Positions 53,786 to 62,300 of a stretch of 64,000 nucleotides of DNA are shown here, in pieces; the stretch's first letter is position 1; every line of letters begins with the position of its first letter. The stretch spans positions 1-64,000 of the forward strand of contig CAJTGE010000024.1 in NCBI GenBank assembly GCA_910575795.1, in the 5' to 3' direction. Source of the stretch: Clostridiaceae bacterium. GTDB lineage: Bacteria > Bacillota > Clostridia > Lachnospirales > Lachnospiraceae. A program made the position numbers and the translations under genes. The notes below the pieces were generated by a model. That model was not told where the DNA came from. It worked only from the letters and a program-made list of their open reading frames with translations, and made no database searches.

Positions 53786-55117
53786 ATGGGACATGAAAAT
53801 GTATACGCAAAACCTGTAACACTTGGCAATATCTTAAAATTTGCCGTTCCAACCATTGCCATGACGGTGTTTATGTCATTTTATACCATGGTTGACGGTC
53901 TGTTTGTATCGAACCTGATCGGCACGGACGCGCTTTCGGCGATCAATCTGACGGCCCCTGTCATCCAGCTCGTCACCGCTGTTTCCACCATGCTGGCCAC
54001 CGGCGGGAGCGCGGTGATAATGAAGAAGATGGGGGAGCAGAAGAACCAGGAGGCAAAGGAGGATTTTACGTTCCTGATCCTGGTCAATATTGTGGCGGGA
54101 GGCGTCATGTGCATACTGGGGTACATGGCTATGGGCCCTGTTTTTGCGGGCATGAACTTGTCGGCGGATGTGGAGAGGTACTGCATCCAGTATCTGAGCC
54201 GTTATCTGGTGTTTACGGTTCCCATCCTTCTGATGAATAACTTTACGCTCTACATGATTGCCAGCGGGAAGGCGGCGCTTTCATTTGTCTGCTCCGTGGC
54301 GGGCGGCGTCCTCAATATGGCGCTTGACTATGTGTTCATAGCAGAGCTTGGCATGGGGATCCGCGGAGCGGCGGTCGCAACGGGCCTGGGGTATTCGGTG
54401 ACAGCAGTCGCCGGACTTATTGTCTTTGGCCGCAAAACAAGCCTTCTTCATTTTACAAAGCCGGCGCTGCGCTTAAAAGTCCTGGCAGGCGCGGCGGCAA
54501 ACGGATCCTCGGAAATGGCGACGGCGCTTGTGACCGGGATTATTACCATGATGTTTAACTGGACTATGCTGGCATTTGCCGGGGAGGACGGCGTTGCGGC
54601 GGTGACAATCATCATGTATGTGCTGATGTTTACAAGCTCCCTGTACACGGGCTATTCATACGGGGTGGCGCCTATGCTGAGTTTTTACTATGGGGAGGGA
54701 AATCATGAGAAGCTGAAAGCGCTGGTTTTGGTCAGCCTGAAAGTGATTGCGTGCATCTCGGCGGCAACGGCGGCGGCTTCGCTGTTATTGACAGAGCCGC
54801 TTGTGTCTGTCTTTTCGCGCCCGGATAACCCGGTGTACGGCCTGGCGGTCAGCGGGAACCGGATTTGCACGGCCACGCTTTTGTTTATCGGCTTTAATAT
54901 TTTTGCCAGCGGGATGTTTACAGCCCTGTCAAACGGGGCGGTGTCGGCTGTCCTCGCCTTTTCCAGATCATTTGTGTTTATGCTGATCACAATGCTTGTT
55001 CTCCCGCGGCTTTTGGGGCTGAACGGCATATGGCTGGCGACGCCGGCGGCGGAAATCATGGCTTTGGGGATGTCTGCGTTCATGTTTGTGAAATACAGGG
55101 GGAGGTATGGGTATTAG
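53786..55117 (+). CDS. MATE-family efflux transporter
   Basis: 443 residues, ATG 53786 after AAAAGGAGAAAG. Twelve helices are expected; the N-terminal lobe begins GNILKFAVPTIAMTVFMSFYTMVDGLFVSNLIG, the MATE (MepA-like) start. Na+ or H+ driven export of cationic drugs is the family role. Regulated by the divergent MerR-type gene. Confidence 0.92.
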   Translation: MGHENVYAKPVTLGNILKFAVPTIAMTVFMSFYTMVDGLFVSNLIGTDALSAINLTAPVIQLVTAVSTMLATGGSAVIMKKMGEQKNQEAKEDFTFLILVNIVAGGVMCILGYMAMGPVFAGMNLSADVERYCIQYLSRYLVFTVPILLMNNFTLYMIASGKAALSFVCSVAGGVLNMALDYVFIAELGMGIRGAAVATGLGYSVTAVAGLIVFGRKTSLLHFTKPALRLKVLAGAAANGSSEMATALVTGIITMMFNWTMLAFAGEDGVAAVTIIMYVLMFTSSLYTGYSYGVAPMLSFYYGEGNHEKLKALVLVSLKVIACISAATAAASLLLTEPLVSVFSRPDNPVYGLAVSGNRICTATLLFIGFNIFASGMFTALSNGAVSAVLAFSRSFVFMLITMLVLPRLLGLNGIWLATPAAEIMALGMSAFMFVKYRGRYGY

Positions 55118-55182
55118 AACGTTTTTTACTTAACAATACGTTTCATATCCGTTATAATAAAAGGACAAAAAGTTCGCACAGT

Positions 55183-55235
55183 CTTGCGCAAATGACGGTG
55201 AATGCAGCGCCTGCTATTTATGCAATGCTGTACCA
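55183..55235. repeat. direct repeat, left copy
   Basis: CTTGCGCAAATGACGGTGAA...GCAATGCTGTACCAG; about 75% identical to 55917-55968, so the C39-like gene sits between two direct copies. Part of it (GCAATGCTGTA...GGCTGTCTGAA) is found again near 49940. Confidence 0.55.
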
Positions 55236-55284
55236 GATGATGAATCAGGCTGTCTGAACGGTTCAGGAAAAGGGGGCGTATGGC

Positions 55285-55929
55285 TTGAAAGGAAAGAAAA
55301 GAAAGAGGTTTGTCTGGCTGCTGTCAGCGTTTCTTGCGGCCGCCGCCGTATGCTGCGTGGGAGCATATGTGCTGCGTGGAAGCAGACGGATCGGCGCGGG
55401 GCGGGATATTCTGCCGGGCGAGCTTGTATTTTATAATCAGCTCGACGAGCGGTGGAAGGGGGACAGGCTCGGCGCGTCGGGCTATGATATGGAGTCCTCG
55501 GGATGTTTGACAACATGTATCGCCATGATCACAGAGCTGCAGGATGTTTCCCGGTCTTTTGATCCTGGGGAGCTGAACGCGTTTTTTTCGGATAAACAGT
55601 GCTATGACGCGGAGGGCAATCTTCTGTGGGAAGAGCTTGAGGGGGCGCTTTCGGTTACGGCCATCCGGCGCGGGCCGATGGAGGGCAGGGAGCTGGAGGC
55701 GCTTTTGCTGGGAGGAACGTATCCGATCGCGCGGGTCAGGATGCATGGGATTGGGAAATTTCACTATGTGCTGCTTGTGGGGAGCCGCGACGGGGAATTT
55801 TTATGTATCGATCCGCTGAACCGGGAGGAGAAGCCGGTTGGGCTCTCCGGGTTTGGGAACCGCATCTACGCGGTTCGGTATCTGGAGGAAGGGAAAGAGC
55901 GCGGATCCAGTACATCATTGCGCAAATGA
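55285..55929 (+). CDS. membrane-anchored C39-like peptidase-domain protein
   Basis: 214 residues from TTG 55285; the nearby ATG 55280 runs into a stop. One N-terminal helix (FVWLLSAFLAAAAVCCVGAYVL) anchors a C39_2-type papain fold outside the cell: Cys in MESSGCLTTCIAMITE, His in GIGKFHYVLLVG and Asp in FLCIDPLNRE. Such stand-alone domains cleave or bind peptides; substrate unknown. The start codon is weak and the gene is bracketed by direct repeats. Confidence 0.75.
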   Translation: MKGKKRKRFVWLLSAFLAAAAVCCVGAYVLRGSRRIGAGRDILPGELVFYNQLDERWKGDRLGASGYDMESSGCLTTCIAMITELQDVSRSFDPGELNAFFSDKQCYDAEGNLLWEELEGALSVTAIRRGPMEGRELEALLLGGTYPIARVRMHGIGKFHYVLLVGSRDGEFLCIDPLNREEKPVGLSGFGNRIYAVRYLEEGKERGSSTSLRK

Positions 55930-55968
55930 TAGTGAATGCAGCGCCCGCCCGGCGCGCAGTGCTGTACC
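55917..55968. repeat. direct repeat, right copy
   Basis: ATTGCGCAAATGATAGTGAA...GCAGTGCTGTACC, partly inside the end of the C39-like gene; partner of 55183-55235. Confidence 0.55.
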
Positions 55969-56014
55969 GGGAATTTATAAAACGTATGTATAGAAACATA
56001 GAGAGAAAAAAACA

Positions 56015-56043
56015 GGCCGTCCGCCATATGGGCGGCTTTTTTT
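56015..56043 (+). terminator. terminator after the C39-like gene
   Basis: GGCCGTCCGCC-ATATG-GGCGGC followed by seven T (56037-56043). Confidence 0.75.
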
Positions 56044-56292
56044 ATGCGCAGGGGTGCGTAAGGAAATTAGTAGCTTTGCTGCACGACTCCGCGCGCGAGC
56101 AGGGGAAGATGGCTCTTCCCTATTCGATTGAAAGGCGGCCTTAAAGACATTTAATAAGGAAATTTACAAGGAAAATCAGATATATATTTTTCCATAAAAA
56201 TAAGTATAATTGATACATAAAGAGAGCGCCTGATTCAGGGCAGGCAGTGATTACGGTGTGAAAGAGTGAAAAAATTATACAGGGGAGAGAAA

Positions 56293-56559
56293 ATGACAGC
56301 ATCTGATTTTTCAGGCATTTACAGGGAAATAGCAGAGGTAATCGGCGTCGAAGCGACGCTTTTATTGCATCAGCATTTTAAAGGCCAGCAGATCACGCTG
56401 CCACAAAAGCTGTTTACAAGGGATTACATTGTCAGACAGGTTGAGAATACGCAAGAACGCTCGAATCTCAAAATGATCGCTTCGGAATTTGGTTATACAG
56501 AGCGCCGCTTAAGGCAGATTTTAAAGGAATGCGGCTCCGGGGCGTTAAAGATTACATAA
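56293..56559 (+). CDS. Mor transcription activator family protein
   Basis: 88 residues from ATG 56293 (AGGGGAGAG upstream; an in-frame GTG at 56266 is less likely). The start IYREIAEVIGVEATLLLHQHFKGQQITLPQKL and the final helix-turn-helix ASEFGYTERRLRQILKE match the Mor/C family first known from phage Mu. It ends 25 nt before the flagellin start with no promoter or terminator between, so the two are probably co-transcribed. Confidence 0.83.
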   Translation: MTASDFSGIYREIAEVIGVEATLLLHQHFKGQQITLPQKLFTRDYIVRQVENTQERSNLKMIASEFGYTERRLRQILKECGSGALKIT

Positions 56560-56583
56560 TTAAGTACAGAGAGGAAGATTTCG

Positions 56584-58068
56584 ATGATCATCCAGCATAA
56601 TCTGCCCGGCGCGAATTCGCGCCGGAATCTGGACAAAAATAAAGGAAAAATCAGCAAAAGCCTTGAGAAGCTGTCCTCAGGGTTTCGGATTAACCGGGCC
56701 GCGGACGACGCGGCGGGGCTGGCGATATCAGAAGGGCTGCGCCTGACGATCCAGGGAACGGAGCAGGCGGAGCGCAATGTCATGGACGGAATTGGGCTGA
56801 TCCAGACGGCCGAGGGAGCCATGGAAGAAATCAGCGCCATGCTCCGGAGAGGGTATGAGCTAAGCGCGCAGTCCGCGAACAGCACCTATAATGAGACGAG
56901 CCGTTCGGCGATGCAGGAGGAAATCGAAAAGCTCCGGGAGGAGATAGGAAGAATCACGGAAAATACGGAATTTAACGGGATACCGATTCTGAAAAGCGAT
57001 GTCGGGCAGTCCAGCGGCAGCGCGGTCATCGGCCCGCAGACGGGGCTTCCGGCGTGGGTGACGAGTCCATCTCTGGCCAGCGGGAAGCAGAGTGAAGAGT
57101 ATGAGACAAAGGAGGGTTATACAATAAAAAATACGGCGGACAATACGGTTGCCTCATCAGGACAAAAGATAGTTAAGCATGCTGCCGCATCAATTGATTT
57201 TAGCGCGCTTACGTCAGCAAATAAAAGTGATCTTCTGGAAAAGGGCGGGAGAGGGTTTTATAACACCTGCTTTACCTGCGATAATCATTACAGTATTAAA
57301 TTTGTCACGGGGACAAAAACTACCGAGAAAAGGGACGGAAACCATTATATCTATGAAATTGGGATTGACAATGTAAATACCGGCGAGGATCTGGTCAAAG
57401 CGATTGTCGATGGTGTGAAAGGAAATCCTAACAATCATTACACAAAATTTATAGCGGATGCCACGAACAAAAATAAGCTGTGGATTTATGATGATCGCGC
57501 GTCGGAAAATAAGAGTTCCTATATGCCTTCCTATGATGAAAAAACCCAAAAAGTTAGCTGGGACAGTTGGACTAATTCAACCTACCCTAAGGTGATCAAT
57601 ACTACTACGTGCGCTGACGATGGAAAATTCGGTTCAGGCGTCGCCTACGCGCCCGGCTCGATCATCCCGATAAAAGGAGATCTTACATTACAGATCGGCC
57701 CGACAGACGAAGAGACGCTGGAAATCATCCTTCCCGGCACGCACGAAAAGCTCTTAGGGATCGACGGCGTATCAGTGCTGACCCAGAAGGCGGCCAACGC
57801 CTCCATGGAAAAATTTGAGAAAGCGATCCACTATCTGAACGGCGAGCGCGGCCGGATGGGCTCGTATCAGAACCGCCTGGAGCACACGCACCGCTCCCTG
57901 GCCGTGAGCCATGAGAACTTATCCGCTGCCGAAAGCCGCATCCGCGACACGGATATGGCAAAGGAGATCACAGAGCTCACAAAAGATGAAATCATATCCC
58001 AGGGCGCCCAGTTCATGCTGTCGCAGGCAAATGTGATCCCACAGCAGGTGCTCAGGCTTCTGGCGTAG
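56584..58068 (+). CDS. hag: flagellin
   Basis: 494 residues. Conserved D0/D1 N-terminus (IIQHNLPGANSRRNLD, EKLSSGFRINRAADDAAGLAISE, NTEFNGIPIL) and C-terminus (GAYQNRLEHT-type coil and ITELTKDEIISQGAQFMLSQANVIPQQVLRLL). The middle (about residues 150-360) is poorly conserved and, from 57100 to 57620, clearly AT-richer than the ends, as expected of the exposed, variable D2/D3 domain. Ser/Thr/Asn-rich middle segments could be glycosylated. No other flagellar gene is in the window. Confidence 0.93.
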   Translation: MIIQHNLPGANSRRNLDKNKGKISKSLEKLSSGFRINRAADDAAGLAISEGLRLTIQGTEQAERNVMDGIGLIQTAEGAMEEISAMLRRGYELSAQSANSTYNETSRSAMQEEIEKLREEIGRITENTEFNGIPILKSDVGQSSGSAVIGPQTGLPAWVTSPSLASGKQSEEYETKEGYTIKNTADNTVASSGQKIVKHAAASIDFSALTSANKSDLLEKGGRGFYNTCFTCDNHYSIKFVTGTKTTEKRDGNHYIYEIGIDNVNTGEDLVKAIVDGVKGNPNNHYTKFIADATNKNKLWIYDDRASENKSSYMPSYDEKTQKVSWDSWTNSTYPKVINTTTCADDGKFGSGVAYAPGSIIPIKGDLTLQIGPTDEETLEIILPGTHEKLLGIDGVSVLTQKAANASMEKFEKAIHYLNGERGRMGSYQNRLEHTHRSLAVSHENLSAAESRIRDTDMAKEITELTKDEIISQGAQFMLSQANVIPQQVLRLLA

Positions 58069-58113
58069 CAATCAAATATTTCGGGACAGTTCCTTACAGC
58101 CTGCCGTTCATGT

Positions 58114-58266
58114 AGCCGGAGCCAGGTTCCATATCCATAAGGAACCCGTAGAAAACCGCCGGCGCTTAGCGAGGTCTTTTCGAGCTTAGCGTCCGCTGCG
58201 CTTTTCTACGAGCGGGAGCGGGGTTCCGTTGGATATGGAACCTGGCTCCGGCGGCCCTTTCACGAC
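58114..58266. repeat. covarying palindromic repeat, copy 3
   Basis: The outer arms GCCGGAGCCAGGTTCCATAT+CC and their exact reverse complement enclose GGAACCC/GGGTTCC, CGTAGAAAA/TTTTCTACG and the core CGCTTAGCGAGGTCTTTTCG. It ends GGCGGCCCTTTCACGA. Located after the flagellin stop. Confidence 0.75.
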
Positions 58267-58292
58267 CGATCATTTCCAAACAGACATCCCGC

Positions 58293-58319
58293 AACAGTTC
58301 AGACAACCTCTGAACCGCT
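58293..58319. repeat. CAGTTCAG palindrome
   Basis: AACAGTTCAG faces CTGAACCGCT across ACAACCT; a degenerate member of the CCGTTCAG family. Confidence 0.4.
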
Positions 58320-58360
58320 GCAGAATCTTCCATTTCTTTTCACAATTTTCAACAAAAATA

Positions 58361-58390
58361 TTGACAACCCCCCATAGAAAATAGTACAAT
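58361..58390 (+). promoter_or_regulatory. promoter of the nucleoside ABC operon
   Basis: TTGACA (58361-58366), 18-nt spacer, TACAAT (58385-58390); about 130 nt leader before the lipoprotein start. Confidence 0.7.
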
Positions 58391-58519
58391 ATTCCCATGA
58401 AATAAAACAAAAAGGCATTACTTTTTTCGTTTTATTTTTTTAACCAAAAGGAAAAACGTTTTACCTAAGGCTTTTTGCCGAAGTTAAAGGGTTTTCCACA
58501 CAAAAAGGAGGAGATTGAT

Positions 58520-59659
58520 ATGAGAAGAAAAGTTGTAAGCGTGATGCTTGCTGCCGCGATGTGCGCCAGCATGACAGCCTGCGGCGGCGGTTCCAGCGCT
58601 CCGGCTGAGTCCAAGGCCGAGACGCAGGCCCCGGCGGCGGAGGGCGGGGAAGCGCAGGCTCCGGCCGAAGGCGGAGAGGCCAAGGAGGGCGGGAACTCCG
58701 GCGCCGCAGTCCGCGTCTGCGTCGTTTACACGGGCAACTTAGGCGACAAGAGCTACAATGACTCCTGCAACATGGGCGCGCAGAAGGCGGTCGAGGATTT
58801 CGGCATTGAGCTTAAGAGCCTGGAGGGAACCACGGCTGAGGAGTGGGAGGCAAACCTGGTTGCAGCCTGCGAGGAGGGCTATGATCTGATCATCGGCGCA
58901 TCTTCAAATATCGCGGACTACATCACAGAGCACGGCCCCAACTACCCGGATACGAAGTTCGCTGTCATTGACACCACCGTGGATCTTCCGAACGTGGAGT
59001 CTATAAGCTTTGCGCAGAATCAGGGTTCTTTCCTGGCCGGCGCGGCGGCGGCTTTATTTACGCAGAAGACGGACATCAAGAATGTAAACGAGGAGCACAT
59101 CATCGGCTGGGTAGGCGGCATGGATATTCCGGTGCTGCATGACTTCTATACCGGCTATGAGCAGGGCGCGAAGTACGTGGATCCGGACATCCAGATCCTT
59201 CAGGCATTTGCAGGCACATGGACAGACCCGTTAAAGGGCAAGGAGCTGACTCTTGCACAGTACGAGCAGGGCGCGGATATCGTTATGAACGTAGCGTCCG
59301 GCACGGGCGTGGGAATCCTTGAGGCCGCAAAGGAAGCAGACAAGTACGCCATCGGCGTTGACCTTGATCAGGACAACGATCAGCCGGGGCATGTTCTTAC
59401 TTCCATGGTGAAGAGAGTGGACAATGCGTGCTATCTGGTTATTGAATCCGTAGTAAACGGCACCTTCGAGGGCGGTTCCACGAAGTATCTGTCCCTGACG
59501 GAAGGCGGCGTCAGCCTGACAGATTTCTCTGTTATGAAGGAAGCTCTCGGCGATCAGTTCCCGCAGGATATCGTAGATACATGCGAGGAACTCGCGGAAA
59601 AGATTAAATCCGGTGAGATCGTGGTGGAAAACTACGAGGGATTCGGACCGCAGGCATAA
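58520..59659 (+). CDS. BMP/PnrA-type nucleoside-binding lipoprotein
   Basis: 379 residues from ATG 58520, after AAAAAGGAGGAG. A lipoprotein signal with lipobox MTAC near residue 20 is followed by an Ala/Glu/Pro/Gly-rich linker. The body VRVCVVYTGNLGDKSYNDSCNMGAQKA and FAVIDTTVDLPNVESISFAQNQGSFLAGAAAA matches the BMP (PnrA) family, which binds purine nucleosides. The downstream double-ATPase and two permeases complete the importer. Confidence 0.92.
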   Translation: MRRKVVSVMLAAAMCASMTACGGGSSAPAESKAETQAPAAEGGEAQAPAEGGEAKEGGNSGAAVRVCVVYTGNLGDKSYNDSCNMGAQKAVEDFGIELKSLEGTTAEEWEANLVAACEEGYDLIIGASSNIADYITEHGPNYPDTKFAVIDTTVDLPNVESISFAQNQGSFLAGAAAALFTQKTDIKNVNEEHIIGWVGGMDIPVLHDFYTGYEQGAKYVDPDIQILQAFAGTWTDPLKGKELTLAQYEQGADIVMNVASGTGVGILEAAKEADKYAIGVDLDQDNDQPGHVLTSMVKRVDNACYLVIESVVNGTFEGGSTKYLSLTEGGVSLTDFSVMKEALGDQFPQDIVDTCEELAEKIKSGEIVVENYEGFGPQA

Positions 59660-59680
59660 TCGACGGGCGAGTGAAAGCAG

Positions 59681-59717
59681 AGGCAGGGGGTCTGGGAAAC
59701 CGATCCCCTGCCTTTTT
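59681..59717 (+). terminator. hairpin between lipoprotein and ATPase genes
   Basis: AGGCAGGGG (59681-59689) pairs with CCCCTGCCT (59705-59713), followed by TTTT. Probably a partial terminator giving more binding protein than transporter. Confidence 0.75.
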
Positions 59718-59733
59718 CTGAGAGGGTGATCGA

Positions 59734-61269
59734 ATGAATGAATATGTAGTGGAGATGAAAGGGATCGTCAAGCATTTCGGCCAGGTTCAGGCGGTGAAGA
59801 AGGGCGAATTTACCCTGAAAAAGGGGGAGATCCATTCTCTGATCGGGGAGAATGGGGCGGGTAAATCGACCATGATGAAGCTCCTGTACGGGATGTATCC
59901 GATTGACGAGGGTGAGATTACGGTAAAAGGCGAGGTGATGGGAAGCATTACCCCCAAGACGGCGATTGAGCACGGGGTGGGGATGGTGCATCAGGAGTTC
60001 ATGCTGGTCAATGAGCTGACCGTCCTGGAGAATATCATTCTCGGTTTTGAGCCGAAAAAGGGGCTGACCATTGATTTTGCCAGAGCGAGAAGCGAGGTTG
60101 AGACGTACATAAACCAGTATCACATGGAGGTTCAGCTCGACAAGCGCGTGAGCCAGATTTCGGTCGGCGAGGCGCAGAGGGTGGAGATCATCAAGACCCT
60201 GATGCGCGGGGCGGATATCATTATTCTGGATGAGCCGACGGCTGTCCTGACGCCGCAGGAGGCGAAACGGTTATTTGAGATTCTGAACCGTTTGAGACAG
60301 GACGGGAAGTCGCTGGTATTTATCTCCCATAAGCTGAATGAGGTTATGGAGATCTCGGACCGCATTTCCGTGATGCGCCAGGGAACCTATATGGGAACCG
60401 TATTAAAGGATGAGACATCCCCCCTGGATCTGACGAAGCGGATGATCGGGCGCGAGGTATTCTTAAATATTGAAAAGGATTACTCGCAGGCAGGAGAGAC
60501 GATCCTGGAGGTAAAGGATGTGTGGATCCCGAGCCAGAAGGAGACGTCGAAGATCCGCGGCATGTCCCTTTCGGTCCGCGAGGGGGAGATCGTGGGCATC
60601 GCGGGCATCGACGGCAACGGCCAGAGCGAGCTGGTGGAAGCGATCACGGGCCTTCGCCGTGTGGAAAAGGGCTCTGTCATTTTAAATGGGAAGGATATCA
60701 CGAATCTGAACCCCAAAAAGGCGCGTGAGAGCGGGCTTGCCCATATCCCGGAGGACCGGAATACGAGAGGCTTAAACCGCGCGATGACCATTGAGGAAAA
60801 TCTGGTTGCCGTGCGCCTGGATCAGCCGCCGTTTACAAAGGGGATGCTTATAAACAAGCCGGGCCAGGATGCATATGCCGCCGAGATGGTGGAGCAGTTT
60901 GACATCCGCCCCACAGATTATAACCTGCCGACCTCCTCTTTATCCGGCGGAAATGCCCAGAAGGTTGTGGTGGCCCGCGAGGTATCCATGAACCGTAAGC
61001 TCCTGGTGGCCTCCCAGCCGACCAGAGGCGTTGATATCGGCGCGATTGAGCTGATACGAAACACCCTGGAAAAGGCCAAAAAGCAGGGGGCGGGCGTCCT
61101 GCTTGTCTCAGCGGAGCTGGAGGAGATCATTTCCTTATCGGATCGGATCATTGTCATCCACGAGGGCAAGATCACCGGAGAGATGATGGCCAGCGAGGCA
61201 AATGAGAATAATCTCGGACTCCTGATGATGGGAGGAGAAGAGGGAAAGGAAGGTGAAAAAGCGGTATGA
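59734..61269 (+). CDS. nucleoside ABC transporter ATPase (two-domain)
   Basis: 511 residues with two fused ABC domains, RbsA-like. First: GENGAGKSTMMKLLYG, signature SVGEAQRVEI, IIILDEPTAVLTPQEA. Second: the degenerate Walker A GIDGNGQSELVEAI, signature SLSGGNAQKVVVARE, and SQPTRGVDIGA in place of the usual Walker B DEP. ATG 59734 follows GAGAGGG. The last codons overlap the permease gene by 4 nt. Confidence 0.92.
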   Translation: MNEYVVEMKGIVKHFGQVQAVKKGEFTLKKGEIHSLIGENGAGKSTMMKLLYGMYPIDEGEITVKGEVMGSITPKTAIEHGVGMVHQEFMLVNELTVLENIILGFEPKKGLTIDFARARSEVETYINQYHMEVQLDKRVSQISVGEAQRVEIIKTLMRGADIIILDEPTAVLTPQEAKRLFEILNRLRQDGKSLVFISHKLNEVMEISDRISVMRQGTYMGTVLKDETSPLDLTKRMIGREVFLNIEKDYSQAGETILEVKDVWIPSQKETSKIRGMSLSVREGEIVGIAGIDGNGQSELVEAITGLRRVEKGSVILNGKDITNLNPKKARESGLAHIPEDRNTRGLNRAMTIEENLVAVRLDQPPFTKGMLINKPGQDAYAAEMVEQFDIRPTDYNLPTSSLSGGNAQKVVVAREVSMNRKLLVASQPTRGVDIGAIELIRNTLEKAKKQGAGVLLVSAELEEIISLSDRIIVIHEGKITGEMMASEANENNLGLLMMGGEEGKEGEKAV

Positions 61270-62300
61270 ATCAAACGTTAAGCAGTCTCCGCAAGATTCT
61301 TTTGACCATGTTTCTGGCTCTGGCCATCGGCGCTCTGTTCATCATCGGCATCGGGGAGAACCCGATCGACGCGTACGGCGCGCTTTTAAAGGGCGCCTTC
61401 AGCGGCAAGCTCCGGCTGGGCACGACGCTGGCCGGCTTTACGCCTCTTCTCCTGACCTCCATCGCATTTGCGGTCGCGGCCAAGGCGGGCGCGTTCAATG
61501 TCGGCGTAGAGGGCGAGGTGTTCCTCGGCGGCATTACGGCGGCCTATATCGGCGTAAACTGGACCTTTCTTCCAAAGCCCTTCCTCTATCTGGCCTGTTT
61601 CCTGGGCGCGATGGCGGTTGCCGCCGCCTGGGCCTACATTCCGGCTGCTTTAAAGGCGTATTATGGGGTAAATGAGGTCTGCACCACGATTCTGATGAAT
61701 ACGGTCGCCCTGTATATCACCTCCTACCTGGTAAGCGGGCCTATGAGCGCGGGAACGGCGAACGCTCAGTCCCTGCCCGTGACAGTGACGCTTCACCAGT
61801 TCATGAAGCCCAGCAGCGCCAATGTGGGCATCCTCATTGCCATCGCGGTGGTGCTGATTGTGATTTACATGCTGAACAAGACGAGCTGGGGCTACAAGAT
61901 CCGCACAGTGGGGCTGAACCCGAGCCATGCGGACTATGTGGGAATCAGCTCCCGCAGGGTGTTTATCAGCGCCATGATGCTGTCCGGCATGCTGGGCGGG
62001 ATCGCGGGCTGCATCGAGGTTCTGGGCGTGCACGGCTATTTCCTCAACAACTTTGCCACCGGCCTTGGAAGCAACGGCATGCTGGCGTCCCTGATCGTGA
62101 AAAACAACATGATCTTCACCCCGTTTATGGCCTTCTTCCTGGCCGTCTTAAAGGCGGGCGCGATGGGCATGCAGCAGACCACAGGCGTTCCCAAGGCGCT
62201 TGTGGATACCATCACCGCGGTGTTCATTATCATTGCCACCATGGAGACGGCGTTCCAGTTTAAACAGAAAAGAAAGCTTAAGAAGGAGGAGAAGGCATGA
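61266..62300 (+). CDS. nucleoside ABC transporter permease 1
   Basis: 344 residues, BPD_transp_2 family. N-terminal helix ILLTMFLALAIGALFIIGIGENPIDAYGALLKGAFSG, and the family hallmark AKAGAFNVGVEGEVFLGGITAAYIG. Overlaps both neighbours by 4 nt. Pairs with permease 2 as a heterodimer. Confidence 0.92.
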   Translation: MNQTLSSLRKILLTMFLALAIGALFIIGIGENPIDAYGALLKGAFSGKLRLGTTLAGFTPLLLTSIAFAVAAKAGAFNVGVEGEVFLGGITAAYIGVNWTFLPKPFLYLACFLGAMAVAAAWAYIPAALKAYYGVNEVCTTILMNTVALYITSYLVSGPMSAGTANAQSLPVTVTLHQFMKPSSANVGILIAIAVVLIVIYMLNKTSWGYKIRTVGLNPSHADYVGISSRRVFISAMMLSGMLGGIAGCIEVLGVHGYFLNNFATGLGSNGMLASLIVKNNMIFTPFMAFFLAVLKAGAMGMQQTTGVPKALVDTITAVFIIIATMETAFQFKQKRKLKKEEKA

